Positions 1 to 6,369 of a stretch of DNA of 64,000 nt are shown here, piece after piece. The notes beneath the pieces are model-generated. The model was given only the letters and a program-made list of their open reading frames with translations, did not search any database and was not told the origin of the DNA. A program made the translations under genes and the position numbers. Positions within the stretch are counted from its first letter, which is position 1, and every line of letters starts with the position of its first letter. The DNA is taken from NCBI GenBank assembly GCA_964423835.1, contig CAYRGJ010000013.1, positions 1-64,000 on the forward strand, written 5' to 3'. The DNA is from JAFGCL01 sp964423835 (lineage in GTDB: Bacteria; Chloroflexota; Dehalococcoidia; UBA2247; RBG-13-53-26).

Positions 1-416
1 ATGGCGCCGCCCCCCTGCTTGAGCATCTGAGGGATCTCGTGCTTCATGCACAGCCACACGCCCTTGAGGTTGACGGCGATCACCCGGTCCCAGTCCTCCT
101 CGGCGTGGTCGGCCGTCCTGGCCATGGCGCTCTCGATCCCGGCGTTGTTGAAGCCGTAGTCCAGCCGCCCGTAGGCCTCCACCACCTTGTCCACCGCGGC
201 CCCGACCTCGGCCGCCACGGAGACATCGCACTTGACGAACATGGCTTCGCCTCCGGCCTCCCGGATCAGGCGCACCGTCTCATGGCCCTGCTCGACCTGG
301 ATATCGGCAATGGCCACCCTGGCTCCCTCCCGGGCAAAGACCAGCGCCGTTCCCCGGCCTATGCCTGAAGACCCCCCGGTGACGAAGGCCACCTTACCAT
401 CTACTATTCCCGACAA
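1..416 (-). CDS. Short-chain dehydrogenase/reductase (partial, 3' end off the window)
   Basis: Only the first 138 residues are inside the window. It is an NAD(P)-dependent SDR oxidoreductase with a Rossmann fold: VTGGSSGIG (residues 12-20, the TGxxxGIG cofactor loop), the acidic CDVS turn at 63-66 and FNNAG (89-93). The catalytic Ser-Tyr-Lys lies beyond the edge, so activity and substrate cannot be judged. I chose the TTG at 416 because AGGAGG sits 8 nt upstream and the protein then begins just before the first Rossmann strand. It is transcribed away from the divergent hydrolase gene at 625. Confidence 0.85.
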   Translation of the reverse strand, partial: MSGIVDGKVAFVTGGSSGIGRGTALVFAREGARVAIADIQVEQGHETVRLIREAGGEAMFVKCDVSVAAEVGAAVDKVVEAYGRLDYGFNNAGIESAMARTADHAEEDWDRVIAVNLKGVWLCMKHEIPQMLKQGGGA

Positions 417-624
417 GCTCTTTGCCTCCTTAACCGACCGTCGAGCGCATCGCCCGCCGGCCCGGGACCGGGCCCGGCGGCGCCGGCCGCAAGTTCACAC
501 CGCTCTATCTAATCGTAGCAACTGCCTGTCGCCGGGCGCAATCCCCGGGAGGGCCGCACGGGCGCGGGGCCAGTAACGCGGCTGATGTGCTATGATGGCT
601 CCGAGGGGTAGCGCCCCCCGCGCC

Positions 625-1512
625 ATGAGAGTCACCGAAGTAGCCAGCGACACCTACCTCCTGGACTGCGCCGAGGATATCCCCGCCGTACTCAGCGAGG
701 TGGCCTATATCCTGGATGGCGATCCCCCGGTCATGATCGAGCCGGGCTCGACGGCCACGGCCAGGGAGCTCCTGGCCCACTCCGCTGACTGGCCCGTGGA
801 CCGGCAGCGCCTGGCCTTCATCATCCCCACTCACATCCATGTTGACCACGGGGGCGGCGCCGGGTACCTGGCCCGCCATCTTCCCGGCGCCAGGATCGTG
901 CTTCACCCCCGGGGCGCCCGCAACCTGGCGGACCCGGCCCGGCTGGTGGCGGCGACCAAAGGGGTGTTCGGAGATGACTTCGAGCAGCGCTTTGGGCCCA
1001 TCATGCCCGTACCAGAGCAGCAGATGCACGTGGCCCGGGACAATGAGGTCATCAGCCTGGGCACGAGGGCCATCACCATACTCTTCACCCCCGGCCACGC
1101 CTCCCACCACATCGCCATCCAGGACACCCTCTCGGGAGGCGTATTCCCCGGCGAAGCCCTGGGCTACATCGCCGCCGGCCTGCCCGATTTCCCCCTGCCC
1201 GCGGCCGTGCCGCCGTTCGACCTGCCTCTCTACCTGCAGTCCATCGACCGGCTGGCGGCCCTGGCCGCGCCGGTCCTTTTCTACTCCCACTGCGGGGCCC
1301 GCACCCACCCGGAAGCCCTAATCCGCCGCATCCGGGAAAGCACCGTCGCTATGGGCCGGGTGGTGGAGGAGGCCATGAAGGAGGGGCTGGATGCCGGCCA
1401 GATCTGGGCCCGGCTGGCGGATCACGTGCGCCAGCAGGCCGGCGGGGAGATCCCGGTGGAGTTCACGCTGGGCCTCTCGGCCTACATGGCCTACTTCAGC
1501 GGCAGGAGCTAA
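625..1512 (+). CDS. MBL-fold metallo-hydrolase
   Basis: A 295-residue metallo-beta-lactamase-fold protein. The metal-binding motif is HIHVDH (H70, H72, D74, H75), with further ligands at H158 (TPGHASHH) and H222 (YSHCG). The bridging aspartate expected near PGEAL appears as Glu177, a conservative change. Members hydrolyse thioesters, lactones or phosphoesters; the substrate cannot be told from sequence. The frame is also open from an ATG at 592, but family alignment favours the ATG at 625 (MRVTEVASDTYLL), which starts at the first beta strand; neither has a strong ribosome-binding site. Its stop overlaps the stop of the convergent gltX by 3 nt. Confidence 0.85.
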   Translation: MRVTEVASDTYLLDCAEDIPAVLSEVAYILDGDPPVMIEPGSTATARELLAHSADWPVDRQRLAFIIPTHIHVDHGGGAGYLARHLPGARIVLHPRGARNLADPARLVAATKGVFGDDFEQRFGPIMPVPEQQMHVARDNEVISLGTRAITILFTPGHASHHIAIQDTLSGGVFPGEALGYIAAGLPDFPLPAAVPPFDLPLYLQSIDRLAALAAPVLFYSHCGARTHPEALIRRIRESTVAMGRVVEEAMKEGLDAGQIWARLADHVRQQAGGEIPVEFTLGLSAYMAYFSGRS

Positions 1513-2981
1513 GCGCCGGGCAGCCTGGCCGCGGCTGATCGGATCCGCCCCAGGCACCGCTCGCGGCCCAGGACGGCCATGGTCTCAAACAGCGGCGGCG
1601 CGGCCGTGCGCCCGGTGACCGCCACCCTCAGCAGGCCGAAGAGATCGCCGGTCTTCACTGCCATCTCCTCCGCCAGTGCCCGCAGCGGCGCTTCCAGAGA
1701 TGGCGCATCGAAGGCTGGCAGCCCCTGCAGACGCGAGGCGGACGCCTCCAGCAGCTCCCGGGCCCGGGCGCCGTCCATCCCGCCCTTGAGCAGGAGGTCC
1801 ACGGGGTAGTCCACCTCTTCCACGAAGAAATAGGCGCTGCTGGCCGGAAGCTCAACCAGGGTCTTGGCCCGCTCGCGCAGCAGGGCCGCCACCCGGGCCA
1901 GGTATTCCAGGTCCAGCGGCCGGTTCACCCCTGCGGGGAGCTGCCTCTCGAAGAAGGGCAATGATCTCTCGGCCAGCTCCCCTGGGCTGCACTGCCTTAT
2001 ATAGTAACCGTTCATCCACTGCAGCTTCTTTATGTCGAACACCGCGGCGGTCCGGCTGATGCGCTCCAGCGAGAAGTGCTGCACCAGGTCCGCCCGGCCG
2101 ATGACGTCGGTCTTATCATCGAGGGACCACCCCAGCAGGGTCAGGAAGTTGAAGACCGCCTCCGGCAGGTAGCCCTCGTCCCGGTAGTCCAGCAGGGCGG
2201 TGGCCCCGTGGCGCTTGGAGAGCTTCGACTTGTCCGGGCCCAGGATCATGGGCAGGTGCGCGTACAGCGGGGGCGCCCAGCCCGAGGCGGCGTACAGCAG
2301 CACGTGCCTGGGCGTGGATGACAGCCACTCGTCGGCCCTCATGACGTGGCTGATCTTCATGTCATGGTCGTCAACGATGTTGGCCAGGTGATAGGTGGGG
2401 TAACCGTCTGACTTCAGCAGCACCAGGTCATCCAGCTCCGAGTTGTCGAAGGTGATGTCGCCCCGGATCAGATCATGAAACGTGGTGCGCCCATCCAGAG
2501 GCACCTTGAACCGGACGACCGGCACTATCCCCTGTGACTCCAACCGCACCCGCTCCTCCGGCCCCAGGCCGCGGCAGTGGCGGTCGTAGGAGCGCAGGGA
2601 CTCCCTGCGCTCCGCCATCCCGGCCCGCATCTGCGCCAGCCGCTCCGGCGAGCAGTAGCAGGGATAAGCATGGCCGCCCTCCACCAGCTGCCGGGCGTGG
2701 CGCTGATAGCGCTCCAGCCGCTGCGACTGGAAGTACGGCCCGAAGCCGCCGCCGGCCTCCGGCCCCTCGTCCCAGTCCAGGCCCAGCCAGCGCAGGCTCT
2801 CCAGGATCTGGTCCACCGCCCCCTCCACCTTGCGGGACTGGTCGGTGTCCTCGATGCGCACGATGAAGCTGCCGCCCATATGCCGGGCGAACAGCCAGTT
2901 GAAGAGGGCGGTGCGGATGTTCCCGATGTGGGGATAGCCCGTCGGGCTGGGGGCGTACCTGACTCTGACCTGCTCGCTCAT
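1509..2981 (-). CDS. gltX: Glutamate--tRNA ligase
   Basis: Class I aminoacyl-tRNA synthetase of 490 residues that charges tRNA-Glu, and in many bacteria tRNA-Gln as well. The N-terminal ATP-binding signature is RYAPSPTGYPHIGN (HIGH motif, here HIGN), followed by RIEDTDQSR; the second signature KLSKRHG (KMSKS motif) lies about midway, and the C-terminal third is the helical anticodon-binding domain. The ATG at 2981 is preferred over 2993 because GAGAGG lies just upstream of it and the protein then begins MSEQVRVRYAPSP as usual. No gatCAB is visible in the window, so whether this enzyme is non-discriminating is unknown. Confidence 0.95.
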   Translation of the reverse strand: MSEQVRVRYAPSPTGYPHIGNIRTALFNWLFARHMGGSFIVRIEDTDQSRKVEGAVDQILESLRWLGLDWDEGPEAGGGFGPYFQSQRLERYQRHARQLVEGGHAYPCYCSPERLAQMRAGMAERRESLRSYDRHCRGLGPEERVRLESQGIVPVVRFKVPLDGRTTFHDLIRGDITFDNSELDDLVLLKSDGYPTYHLANIVDDHDMKISHVMRADEWLSSTPRHVLLYAASGWAPPLYAHLPMILGPDKSKLSKRHGATALLDYRDEGYLPEAVFNFLTLLGWSLDDKTDVIGRADLVQHFSLERISRTAAVFDIKKLQWMNGYYIRQCSPGELAERSLPFFERQLPAGVNRPLDLEYLARVAALLRERAKTLVELPASSAYFFVEEVDYPVDLLLKGGMDGARARELLEASASRLQGLPAFDAPSLEAPLRALAEEMAVKTGDLFGLLRVAVTGRTAAPPLFETMAVLGRERCLGRIRSAAARLPGA

Positions 2982-3024
2982 GGCGCCTCTCATTCTAGCA
3001 TCGCGGGCAGCCTGAGTCTAAAAT

Positions 3025-3180
3025 GCGCCAGGTCCAGTGGAGCCGCGGAAGCCTTCCCCCCGTATTCCGGCGCTCTGGCCGAACAGGCGCCAGGTCCAGC
3101 GGACGCGGATGGCTTCCTCCCGTATTCCGGCGCGCCTGCCGAATCGGCGCCACGTCCGGCGAACGCCGGTCGTGTACCAC
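3025..3180. repeat. Imperfect 60-62 bp tandem repeat upstream of gltX
   Basis: Two full and one partial GC-rich units begin at 3025, 3087 and 3147, each opening with GCGCCAGGTCC or GCGCCACGTCC; the first two full units carry CGTATTCCGGCG in their middle. They fill the divergent space between gltX and the zinc-ribbon gene. Long frames across them exist on both strands but look like repeat-driven shadows, so I call them non-coding. Confidence 0.6.
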
Positions 3181-3189
3181 TATGGGCCG

Positions 3190-3218
3190 TTGACATGATA
3201 GGAGCACCGTGATATAAG
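3190..3218 (+). promoter_or_regulatory. Sigma70-type promoter of the zinc-ribbon gene
   Basis: TTGACA (3190-3195), a 17-nt spacer and TATAAG (3213-3218), predicting transcription from about 3225, some 35 nt before the GTG start at 3260. It lies at the end of the tandem repeat block. Confidence 0.75.
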
Positions 3219-3259
3219 CGACTCGGCACGTAGAGAACGAACAGAGAGGAGGCGCTGCT

Positions 3260-3487
3260 GTGGCCGAAGAGAAGGTGCAATGCCCTCGTTGTGCCGGCAA
3301 GCGTGAGGTGGCCTGTCCGTCGTGCAAGGGCACCGGCGACGCCCGCAATGAGTCCTGGGTAGTCATTGGCCCCTGCAAGGTCTGCGCGGGGAGCAAACGG
3401 AAGGGATTCATCGCCTGCCCCAAGTGCGCGGGCACCGGCTTCGCCGCCCCGGACGACAAGCCGGTACCGGACACCAAAAAGTGGTGA
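3260..3487 (+). CDS. DnaJ-type zinc-ribbon mini-protein
   Basis: A 75-residue protein made almost entirely of four CxxC knuckles: CPRCAGK, CPSCKGTGD, CKVCAGS and CPKCAGTGF. These match the CxxCxGxG repeats of the DnaJ zinc centre, without J domain or substrate-binding domain, so two zinc ions are expected. Such stand-alone ribbons are thought to act in protein folding or as adaptor proteins; no partner is visible here. It starts at GTG 3260 with GAGAGGAGG upstream and has its own promoter at 3190-3218. Confidence 0.75.
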   Translation: MAEEKVQCPRCAGKREVACPSCKGTGDARNESWVVIGPCKVCAGSKRKGFIACPKCAGTGFAAPDDKPVPDTKKW

Positions 3488-3589
3488 CGCGATCCTGACA
3501 CCTGCCTCCAGGGCCGGCCGCCGGCCGGCCCGACGCCGCCATGTGCGGCTCCGCTGATGCCCTGCCACCGGTTTCGGTCCTGCTGAGCT

Positions 3590-4567
3590 TCAGGCCAGCT
3601 CTTCCCTGAGCAACGAGTAGAACCGGTCGCGGGCCGCCTTCTCCACCCAGGGACGGTGACCGCACCTCTCCAGCAGCACAAAACGGAAATCCGCCAGGAC
3701 GCCGGCCAGGGGGCCACGCACGCCCTCAGCCGGGTGCGGATCGTAGTCACCGTGAATGGCCACCACCGGGCACTTGATGCTCCTCCCCAGGGCCAGAAGG
3801 CGCCCCCTGCGGCGCATCTCGCGGGCCTCGCCCCACACCTGCCGGTGGAGGTCGTACTGGCACTCAATGACATCGGCGTCTCCCTGGTCCGGCAGCGGGT
3901 CGAAGGCGTCGGCCCGCGAGATGAGCCGGCCCAGCCTGGCGAAGGCTCCGTTGCGGCCGGAGGCCTCGCCGTCCTCCAGTGACCGGGACAGGGCCATCAC
4001 CACCGCCATATCCCCTTCCGAAAGCCGCCCCAGCCGGGTGGCCTCGATGCTGGCAGCGTAGCTGTCCTCAAACACGCCGCTGCTGACCAGGACCAGTTTC
4101 TTCACCAGGGCGGGGAAGACGGCTGTGACCATGAAGCTCAGCATGGCGCCCCAGGAGTGCCCGATGAGCACCACGGGCGGGTGACTGTACTGATGGATCA
4201 AGGCCGCCAGCTCGCTGACCTGGCCGGCCACAGTCGAAGCCGTCTGGAGCGGCTCCAGGACGCCGCGGCCGCCGGCGAGGCCCCTGGCACGGTCGGGACC
4301 AGGGTCCGCGCCCTGGCCGGCGCCAGGCTTCTTTGCGCGGCCGGCACCGGGGTCCGCGCCCTGGGCGGCGCCGGGCTTCTTTGCGCGGCCGGCGAGGCCC
4401 GCGCCCTGGGCGGCGCCGGGCTTCGTGGCACGGCCGGCACCGGGGTCCGCGCCCTGGGCGTCGGCCAGCTCTCTGGCCACGGGCCCCATCTCTCCTGGCG
4501 CTCCCGGACCGCCATGGACTACCGCCACCCGAAAGGGAGCCCGGCCGTACCTCCGGAGATTCTCCAC
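3590..4567 (-). CDS. Alpha/beta hydrolase (proline-iminopeptidase-like) with in-frame repeat insertion
   Basis: About 325 residues of alpha/beta-hydrolase fold. The oxyanion motif HGGPG (18-22), nucleophile elbow GHSWG (Ser at about 138), acid in HGDYDPHP and histidine in ERCGHRPW are all present, so it should be a working serine hydrolase. Between the HGGPG strand and the elbow lie four copies of a 15-16 residue Gly/Ala/Pro/Lys repeat (plus-strand 4271-4459) that the family lacks. The frame stays open to 4879, but homology begins near the GTG at 4567, which I take as start; its ribosome-binding site is weak. Substrate unknown. Confidence 0.7.
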   Translation of the reverse strand: MENLRRYGRAPFRVAVVHGGPGAPGEMGPVARELADAQGADPGAGRATKPGAAQGAGLAGRAKKPGAAQGADPGAGRAKKPGAGQGADPGPDRARGLAGGRGVLEPLQTASTVAGQVSELAALIHQYSHPPVVLIGHSWGAMLSFMVTAVFPALVKKLVLVSSGVFEDSYAASIEATRLGRLSEGDMAVVMALSRSLEDGEASGRNGAFARLGRLISRADAFDPLPDQGDADVIECQYDLHRQVWGEAREMRRRGRLLALGRSIKCPVVAIHGDYDPHPAEGVRGPLAGVLADFRFVLLERCGHRPWVEKAARDRFYSLLREELA

Positions 4568-4763
4568 GCCCCTGAGTATGGCCCGGCCGGCCTCCGGCCG
4601 CAAGGCCGCGCCGCGGGGACCGCAGGCGAATGGTAACGCCAGAGCCCTATTCGGCAGCCGGACCGCCAGGCCAGGGCCATCGCCGGACGGCTGTGCCCGT
4701 GATGGCTCGCCGGGAGATTCCTGGTAGCCGGCCCGGCTGACCGCCTGGCTGATTATAGGGGGC

Positions 4764-4823
4764 AGGCCCGGCTGACCGCCGGGCCTGGATCTTACGGAGG
4801 AGGCCCGGCATGACTGCCGGGCC
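4764..4823. repeat. Pair of near-identical GC-rich hairpins
   Basis: AGGCCCGGC/GCCGGGCCT (4764-4786) and GGCCCGGCA/TGCCGGGCC (4802-4823) are perfect stems with 4-5 nt loops, lying between the hydrolase and the 35-codon ORF. Neither is followed by a clear T-run, so terminator function is possible but unproven. Confidence 0.5.
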
Positions 4824-4844
4824 ATTTGAAAACGTGGGGATGGT

Positions 4845-4952
4845 CTAGAACATCTGGACTGGGATAGTGTAACCGCCACCCTTGACGGCCTTGCGAACCG
4901 ACGGCTGCGATTCCGGCTTGGATTCGGGGGCGGCCTTCTTCTCTTCTGACAT
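4845..4952 (-). CDS. Small orphan protein ending YTIPVQMF
   Basis: A 35-codon frame starting MSEEKKAAPESKPESQ with a charged, Pro/Ser/Glu-rich front and a Gly/aromatic tail ending GGGYTIPVQMF. I do not recognise it. The frame is open upstream to 5129, but that stretch crosses a terminator (5072-5105) and an inverted repeat (4965-5019), so a start after the hairpin at 4952 is most economical; AGGGAA lies immediately upstream, closer than usual. A charged leader with a short hydrophobic C-terminal core is the layout of some peptide precursors, but no modification enzyme is nearby. Confidence 0.35.
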   Translation of the reverse strand: MSEEKKAAPESKPESQPSVRKAVKGGGYTIPVQMF

Positions 4953-4964
4953 CTTCCCTATTGC

Positions 4965-5019
4965 GGCGAAAGGTGAAGCTGGGATCCAGTGTTGGCCGGT
5001 CGCAGAATCACCTTTCGCC
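4965..5019 (-). promoter_or_regulatory. Inverted repeat in the leader of the 35-codon ORF
   Basis: A perfect 12-bp inverted repeat, GGCGAAAGGTGA with TCACCTTTCGCC (arms 4965-4976 and 5008-5019), enclosing 31 nt. On the minus strand the hairpin ends 12 nt before the ATG at 4952, so it could modulate translation or bind a protein. It does not match a riboswitch class I recognise. Confidence 0.45.
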
Positions 5020-5071
5020 ATCCTTTCCGAGTCTGACACCACAGCAGGACTGGACACTGACCCCGGTTTCG

Positions 5072-5105
5072 GGAAAAAGAAAAACCGACCTGAAAAGGCC
5101 GGTTT
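5072..5105 (-). terminator. Rho-independent terminator, original end of the tRNA-Gln transcript
   Basis: On the minus strand a 9-bp stem AAACCGGCC/GGTCGGTTT (one G-T pair, 6-nt loop) is followed by a T-rich run. It lies about 200 nt downstream of the tRNA 3' remnant at attL, so before prophage insertion it would have ended the tRNA-Gln transcript. Confidence 0.8.
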
Positions 5106-5201
5106 CACTATTGACTCCCCACCACCCAAGTGACCACGTTACAGGTGATGGCTCAACGTCCCCTCCGGGATAGTGATAGTTCTGGCTCTAGCTCCTGCTG
5201 C

Positions 5202-5296
5202 GCCTCCTCTGCCAGATTAGTCGCCGGCCTCCGGCGTAATCCCTCATCACCGGATATCACGCAGGGGATGGCGACTAATCTGGCAGGAGAGGAGGC
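5202..5296. repeat. Large inverted repeat next to attL
   Basis: Arms of 24 and 27 bp (5202-5225 and 5270-5296) pair over their whole length except for a 3-nt bulge, around a 44-nt centre. The pairing core is GCCAGATTAGTCGCC. It lies on the host side of attL, just downstream of where the tRNA-Gln transcript continues. It could be a processing or folding element of the tRNA transcript, or a miniature mobile element; no flanking duplication is evident. Confidence 0.6.
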
Positions 5297-5308
5297 ATGC
5301 GGCCGGGT

Positions 5309-5352
5309 GCTGCCGAGCCAGGATTCGAACCTGAGCTAAGGGATCCAAATTC
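5309..5352 (-). repeat. attL (44-bp core, tRNA-Gln 3' remnant)
   Basis: Identical over 44 bp to 48687-48730. It contains the anticodon-arm 3' side, variable loop, T arm and acceptor 3' strand of tRNA-Gln. The host sequence just outside reads GCAC after the acceptor on the tRNA strand, so the pre-integration gene carried no encoded CCA. Confidence 0.92.
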
Positions 5353-5393
5353 GGGTGTTGCGAAATGTCGCCATGGCCTCGCCGATCGTCTAC

Positions 5394-5768
5394 TTATCCC
5401 TGCTTCTCCAGCCTCTGCTGGATATGCCCAATGGTTACACGGAGTAGGGTCTTGTCGCTATGGTCCAGCTTGGACCAGTACTTGCGGATGAAGTCGATGA
5501 TGTCAGGCGCCAGGCCCTCCGGCATTTGGCGATCGCCTCCATAGATGAGGTAGTCTGTGGAGACTCCAAAGGCCTCAGCGACCTTGCCCACGATCTCGCA
5601 GCTAGGGTTCCGTACTCCACTGCAGATGCGCGAGGCCTCACTGCGGGAGATGCCGGCCTTACGCATGAGCTCGCCCTGGGTCCATCCCTTCTCTTCAAGT
5701 AGAGCGGTGACCCTCGCTGCCATCTCGACGTTGCGGAGGGGTTCATTCTCATACGGTCGCTTCGACAT
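5394..5768 (-). CDS. Prophage repressor, XRE-family HTH
   Basis: A 124-residue DNA-binding protein with a Cro/CI-type helix-turn-helix over about residues 14-72 (WTQGELMRKAGISRSEASRI is the recognition unit) and a short helical C-terminus probably for dimerisation; no LexA/CI peptidase domain, so it is not expected to self-cleave in an SOS response. It starts at ATG 5768 downstream of its own promoter, with a purine-rich AGGGA ribosome site; the longer frame to 5822 would start upstream of the predicted transcript. Divergent to the early operon, as in lambda-like switches. It is the obvious candidate to bind the TTGGCAA operators. Confidence 0.85.
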   Translation of the reverse strand: MSKRPYENEPLRNVEMAARVTALLEEKGWTQGELMRKAGISRSEASRICSGVRNPSCEIVGKVAEAFGVSTDYLIYGGDRQMPEGLAPDIIDFIRKYWSKLDHSDKTLLRVTIGHIQQRLEKQG

Positions 5769-5806
5769 AGCTTTTTCCCTCCCCCCTCGGCTAATTACGG
5801 TAGACA

Positions 5807-5835
5807 ATAATACATTGCGCAACCCTCCCTGTCAA
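5807..5835 (-). promoter_or_regulatory. Repressor promoter
   Basis: Minus-strand TTGACA (complement of 5830-5835), a 17-nt spacer and TATTAT (complement of 5807-5812). Predicted start near 5800, about 32 nt ahead of the repressor ATG. Confidence 0.8.
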
Positions 5836-5860
5836 TGGGATTGAGTAGACTTTTTCGCGA

Positions 5861-5871
5861 TTTGCCAATAG
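5861..5871. promoter_or_regulatory. Putative repressor operator between the divergent promoters
   Basis: TTTGCCAATAG matches the right two thirds of the palindrome CTATTGCCAATAG found at the integrase promoter (48609-48621). It sits between the repressor and early promoters, where a lysogeny operator belongs. Confidence 0.5.
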
Positions 5872-5913
5872 TGGGCTCATGCAAACGGTCACAAAAAAGT
5901 CTCCATGCGAGTA

Positions 5914-5942
5914 TTGACAGCTGGCAACATTGGGCTGATAAT
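5914..5942 (+). promoter_or_regulatory. Early rightward promoter with embedded operator
   Basis: TTGACA (5914-5919), 17-nt spacer, GATAAT (5937-5942). The spacer opens with CTGGCAAC; the 18 bp from 5911 match the second prophage promoter at 37183 in 16 positions. Repressor binding here would block RNA polymerase. Confidence 0.8.
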
Positions 5943-5994
5943 GTGGGTTGTCCACTCGATCTCGCATGCGATGATTAGCACTATGGAGGAACTG

Positions 5995-6357
5995 ATGGCT
6001 CGACCAAGCAACATCGTGCAGACATCCAAGGCCACCTACTCACTCCCGCAGACGCAGGTCGAATACCTCGAAGCCCGCGCGAAGGCGCAGACTGAGGTCC
6101 TCAGACACCAGAAGGCCAAGCACCCAGTCGTCTACCCCAGCCATCTCGTATCCCTGGCCGTCTCATTCTATCAGCGGTACTCGGATATCGTTGAGAACAC
6201 GCTGGAGTGGAAAGGAAGGGTGCCGATCGAATGGCCAAAGCGGGAAGACCGAGCAGACAGAAGACCCTTGAGCGAGAACGCAGCGCCAGGTGCAGCGGCC
6301 GCGGGCGCCGGAGACTCGCAGTCCTCCAGCGTGAGTGCCGCAGAACCGCCTGCATAA
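5995..6357 (+). CDS. First early prophage protein, unknown function
   Basis: A 120-residue protein, first in the rightward early operon. The frame is open from 5905, but that lies upstream of the predicted transcript start, and ATG 5995 has GGAGG 6 nt ahead. The N-terminal two thirds look helical and charged (QTQVEYLEARAKAQTEVLRH); the C-terminus is a low-complexity Ala/Gly/Ser tail. By position it could be a Cro-like or replication-initiation protein, but there is no motif to support this. Confidence 0.65.
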   Translation: MARPSNIVQTSKATYSLPQTQVEYLEARAKAQTEVLRHQKAKHPVVYPSHLVSLAVSFYQRYSDIVENTLEWKGRVPIEWPKREDRADRRPLSENAAPGAAAAGAGDSQSSSVSAAEPPA

Positions 6358-6369
6358 CTCCTGAATCAG

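Noticed and set aside
505..1308. Long minus-strand frame opposite the MBL hydrolase
   Set aside because: It lies fully under a well-supported gene, has Gly/Arg/Val-rich composition typical of a GC-codon shadow and matches no family.
4157..4636. Plus-strand frame across the hydrolase repeats
   Set aside because: Its length comes from the repeat block; composition is Arg/Gly/Ala only and the opposite strand encodes catalytic residues.
4953..5129. N-terminal extension of the small ORF at 4845
   Set aside because: It would read through an intrinsic terminator and an inverted repeat; the peptide there (run of Phe and Pro) is encoded by the terminator itself.
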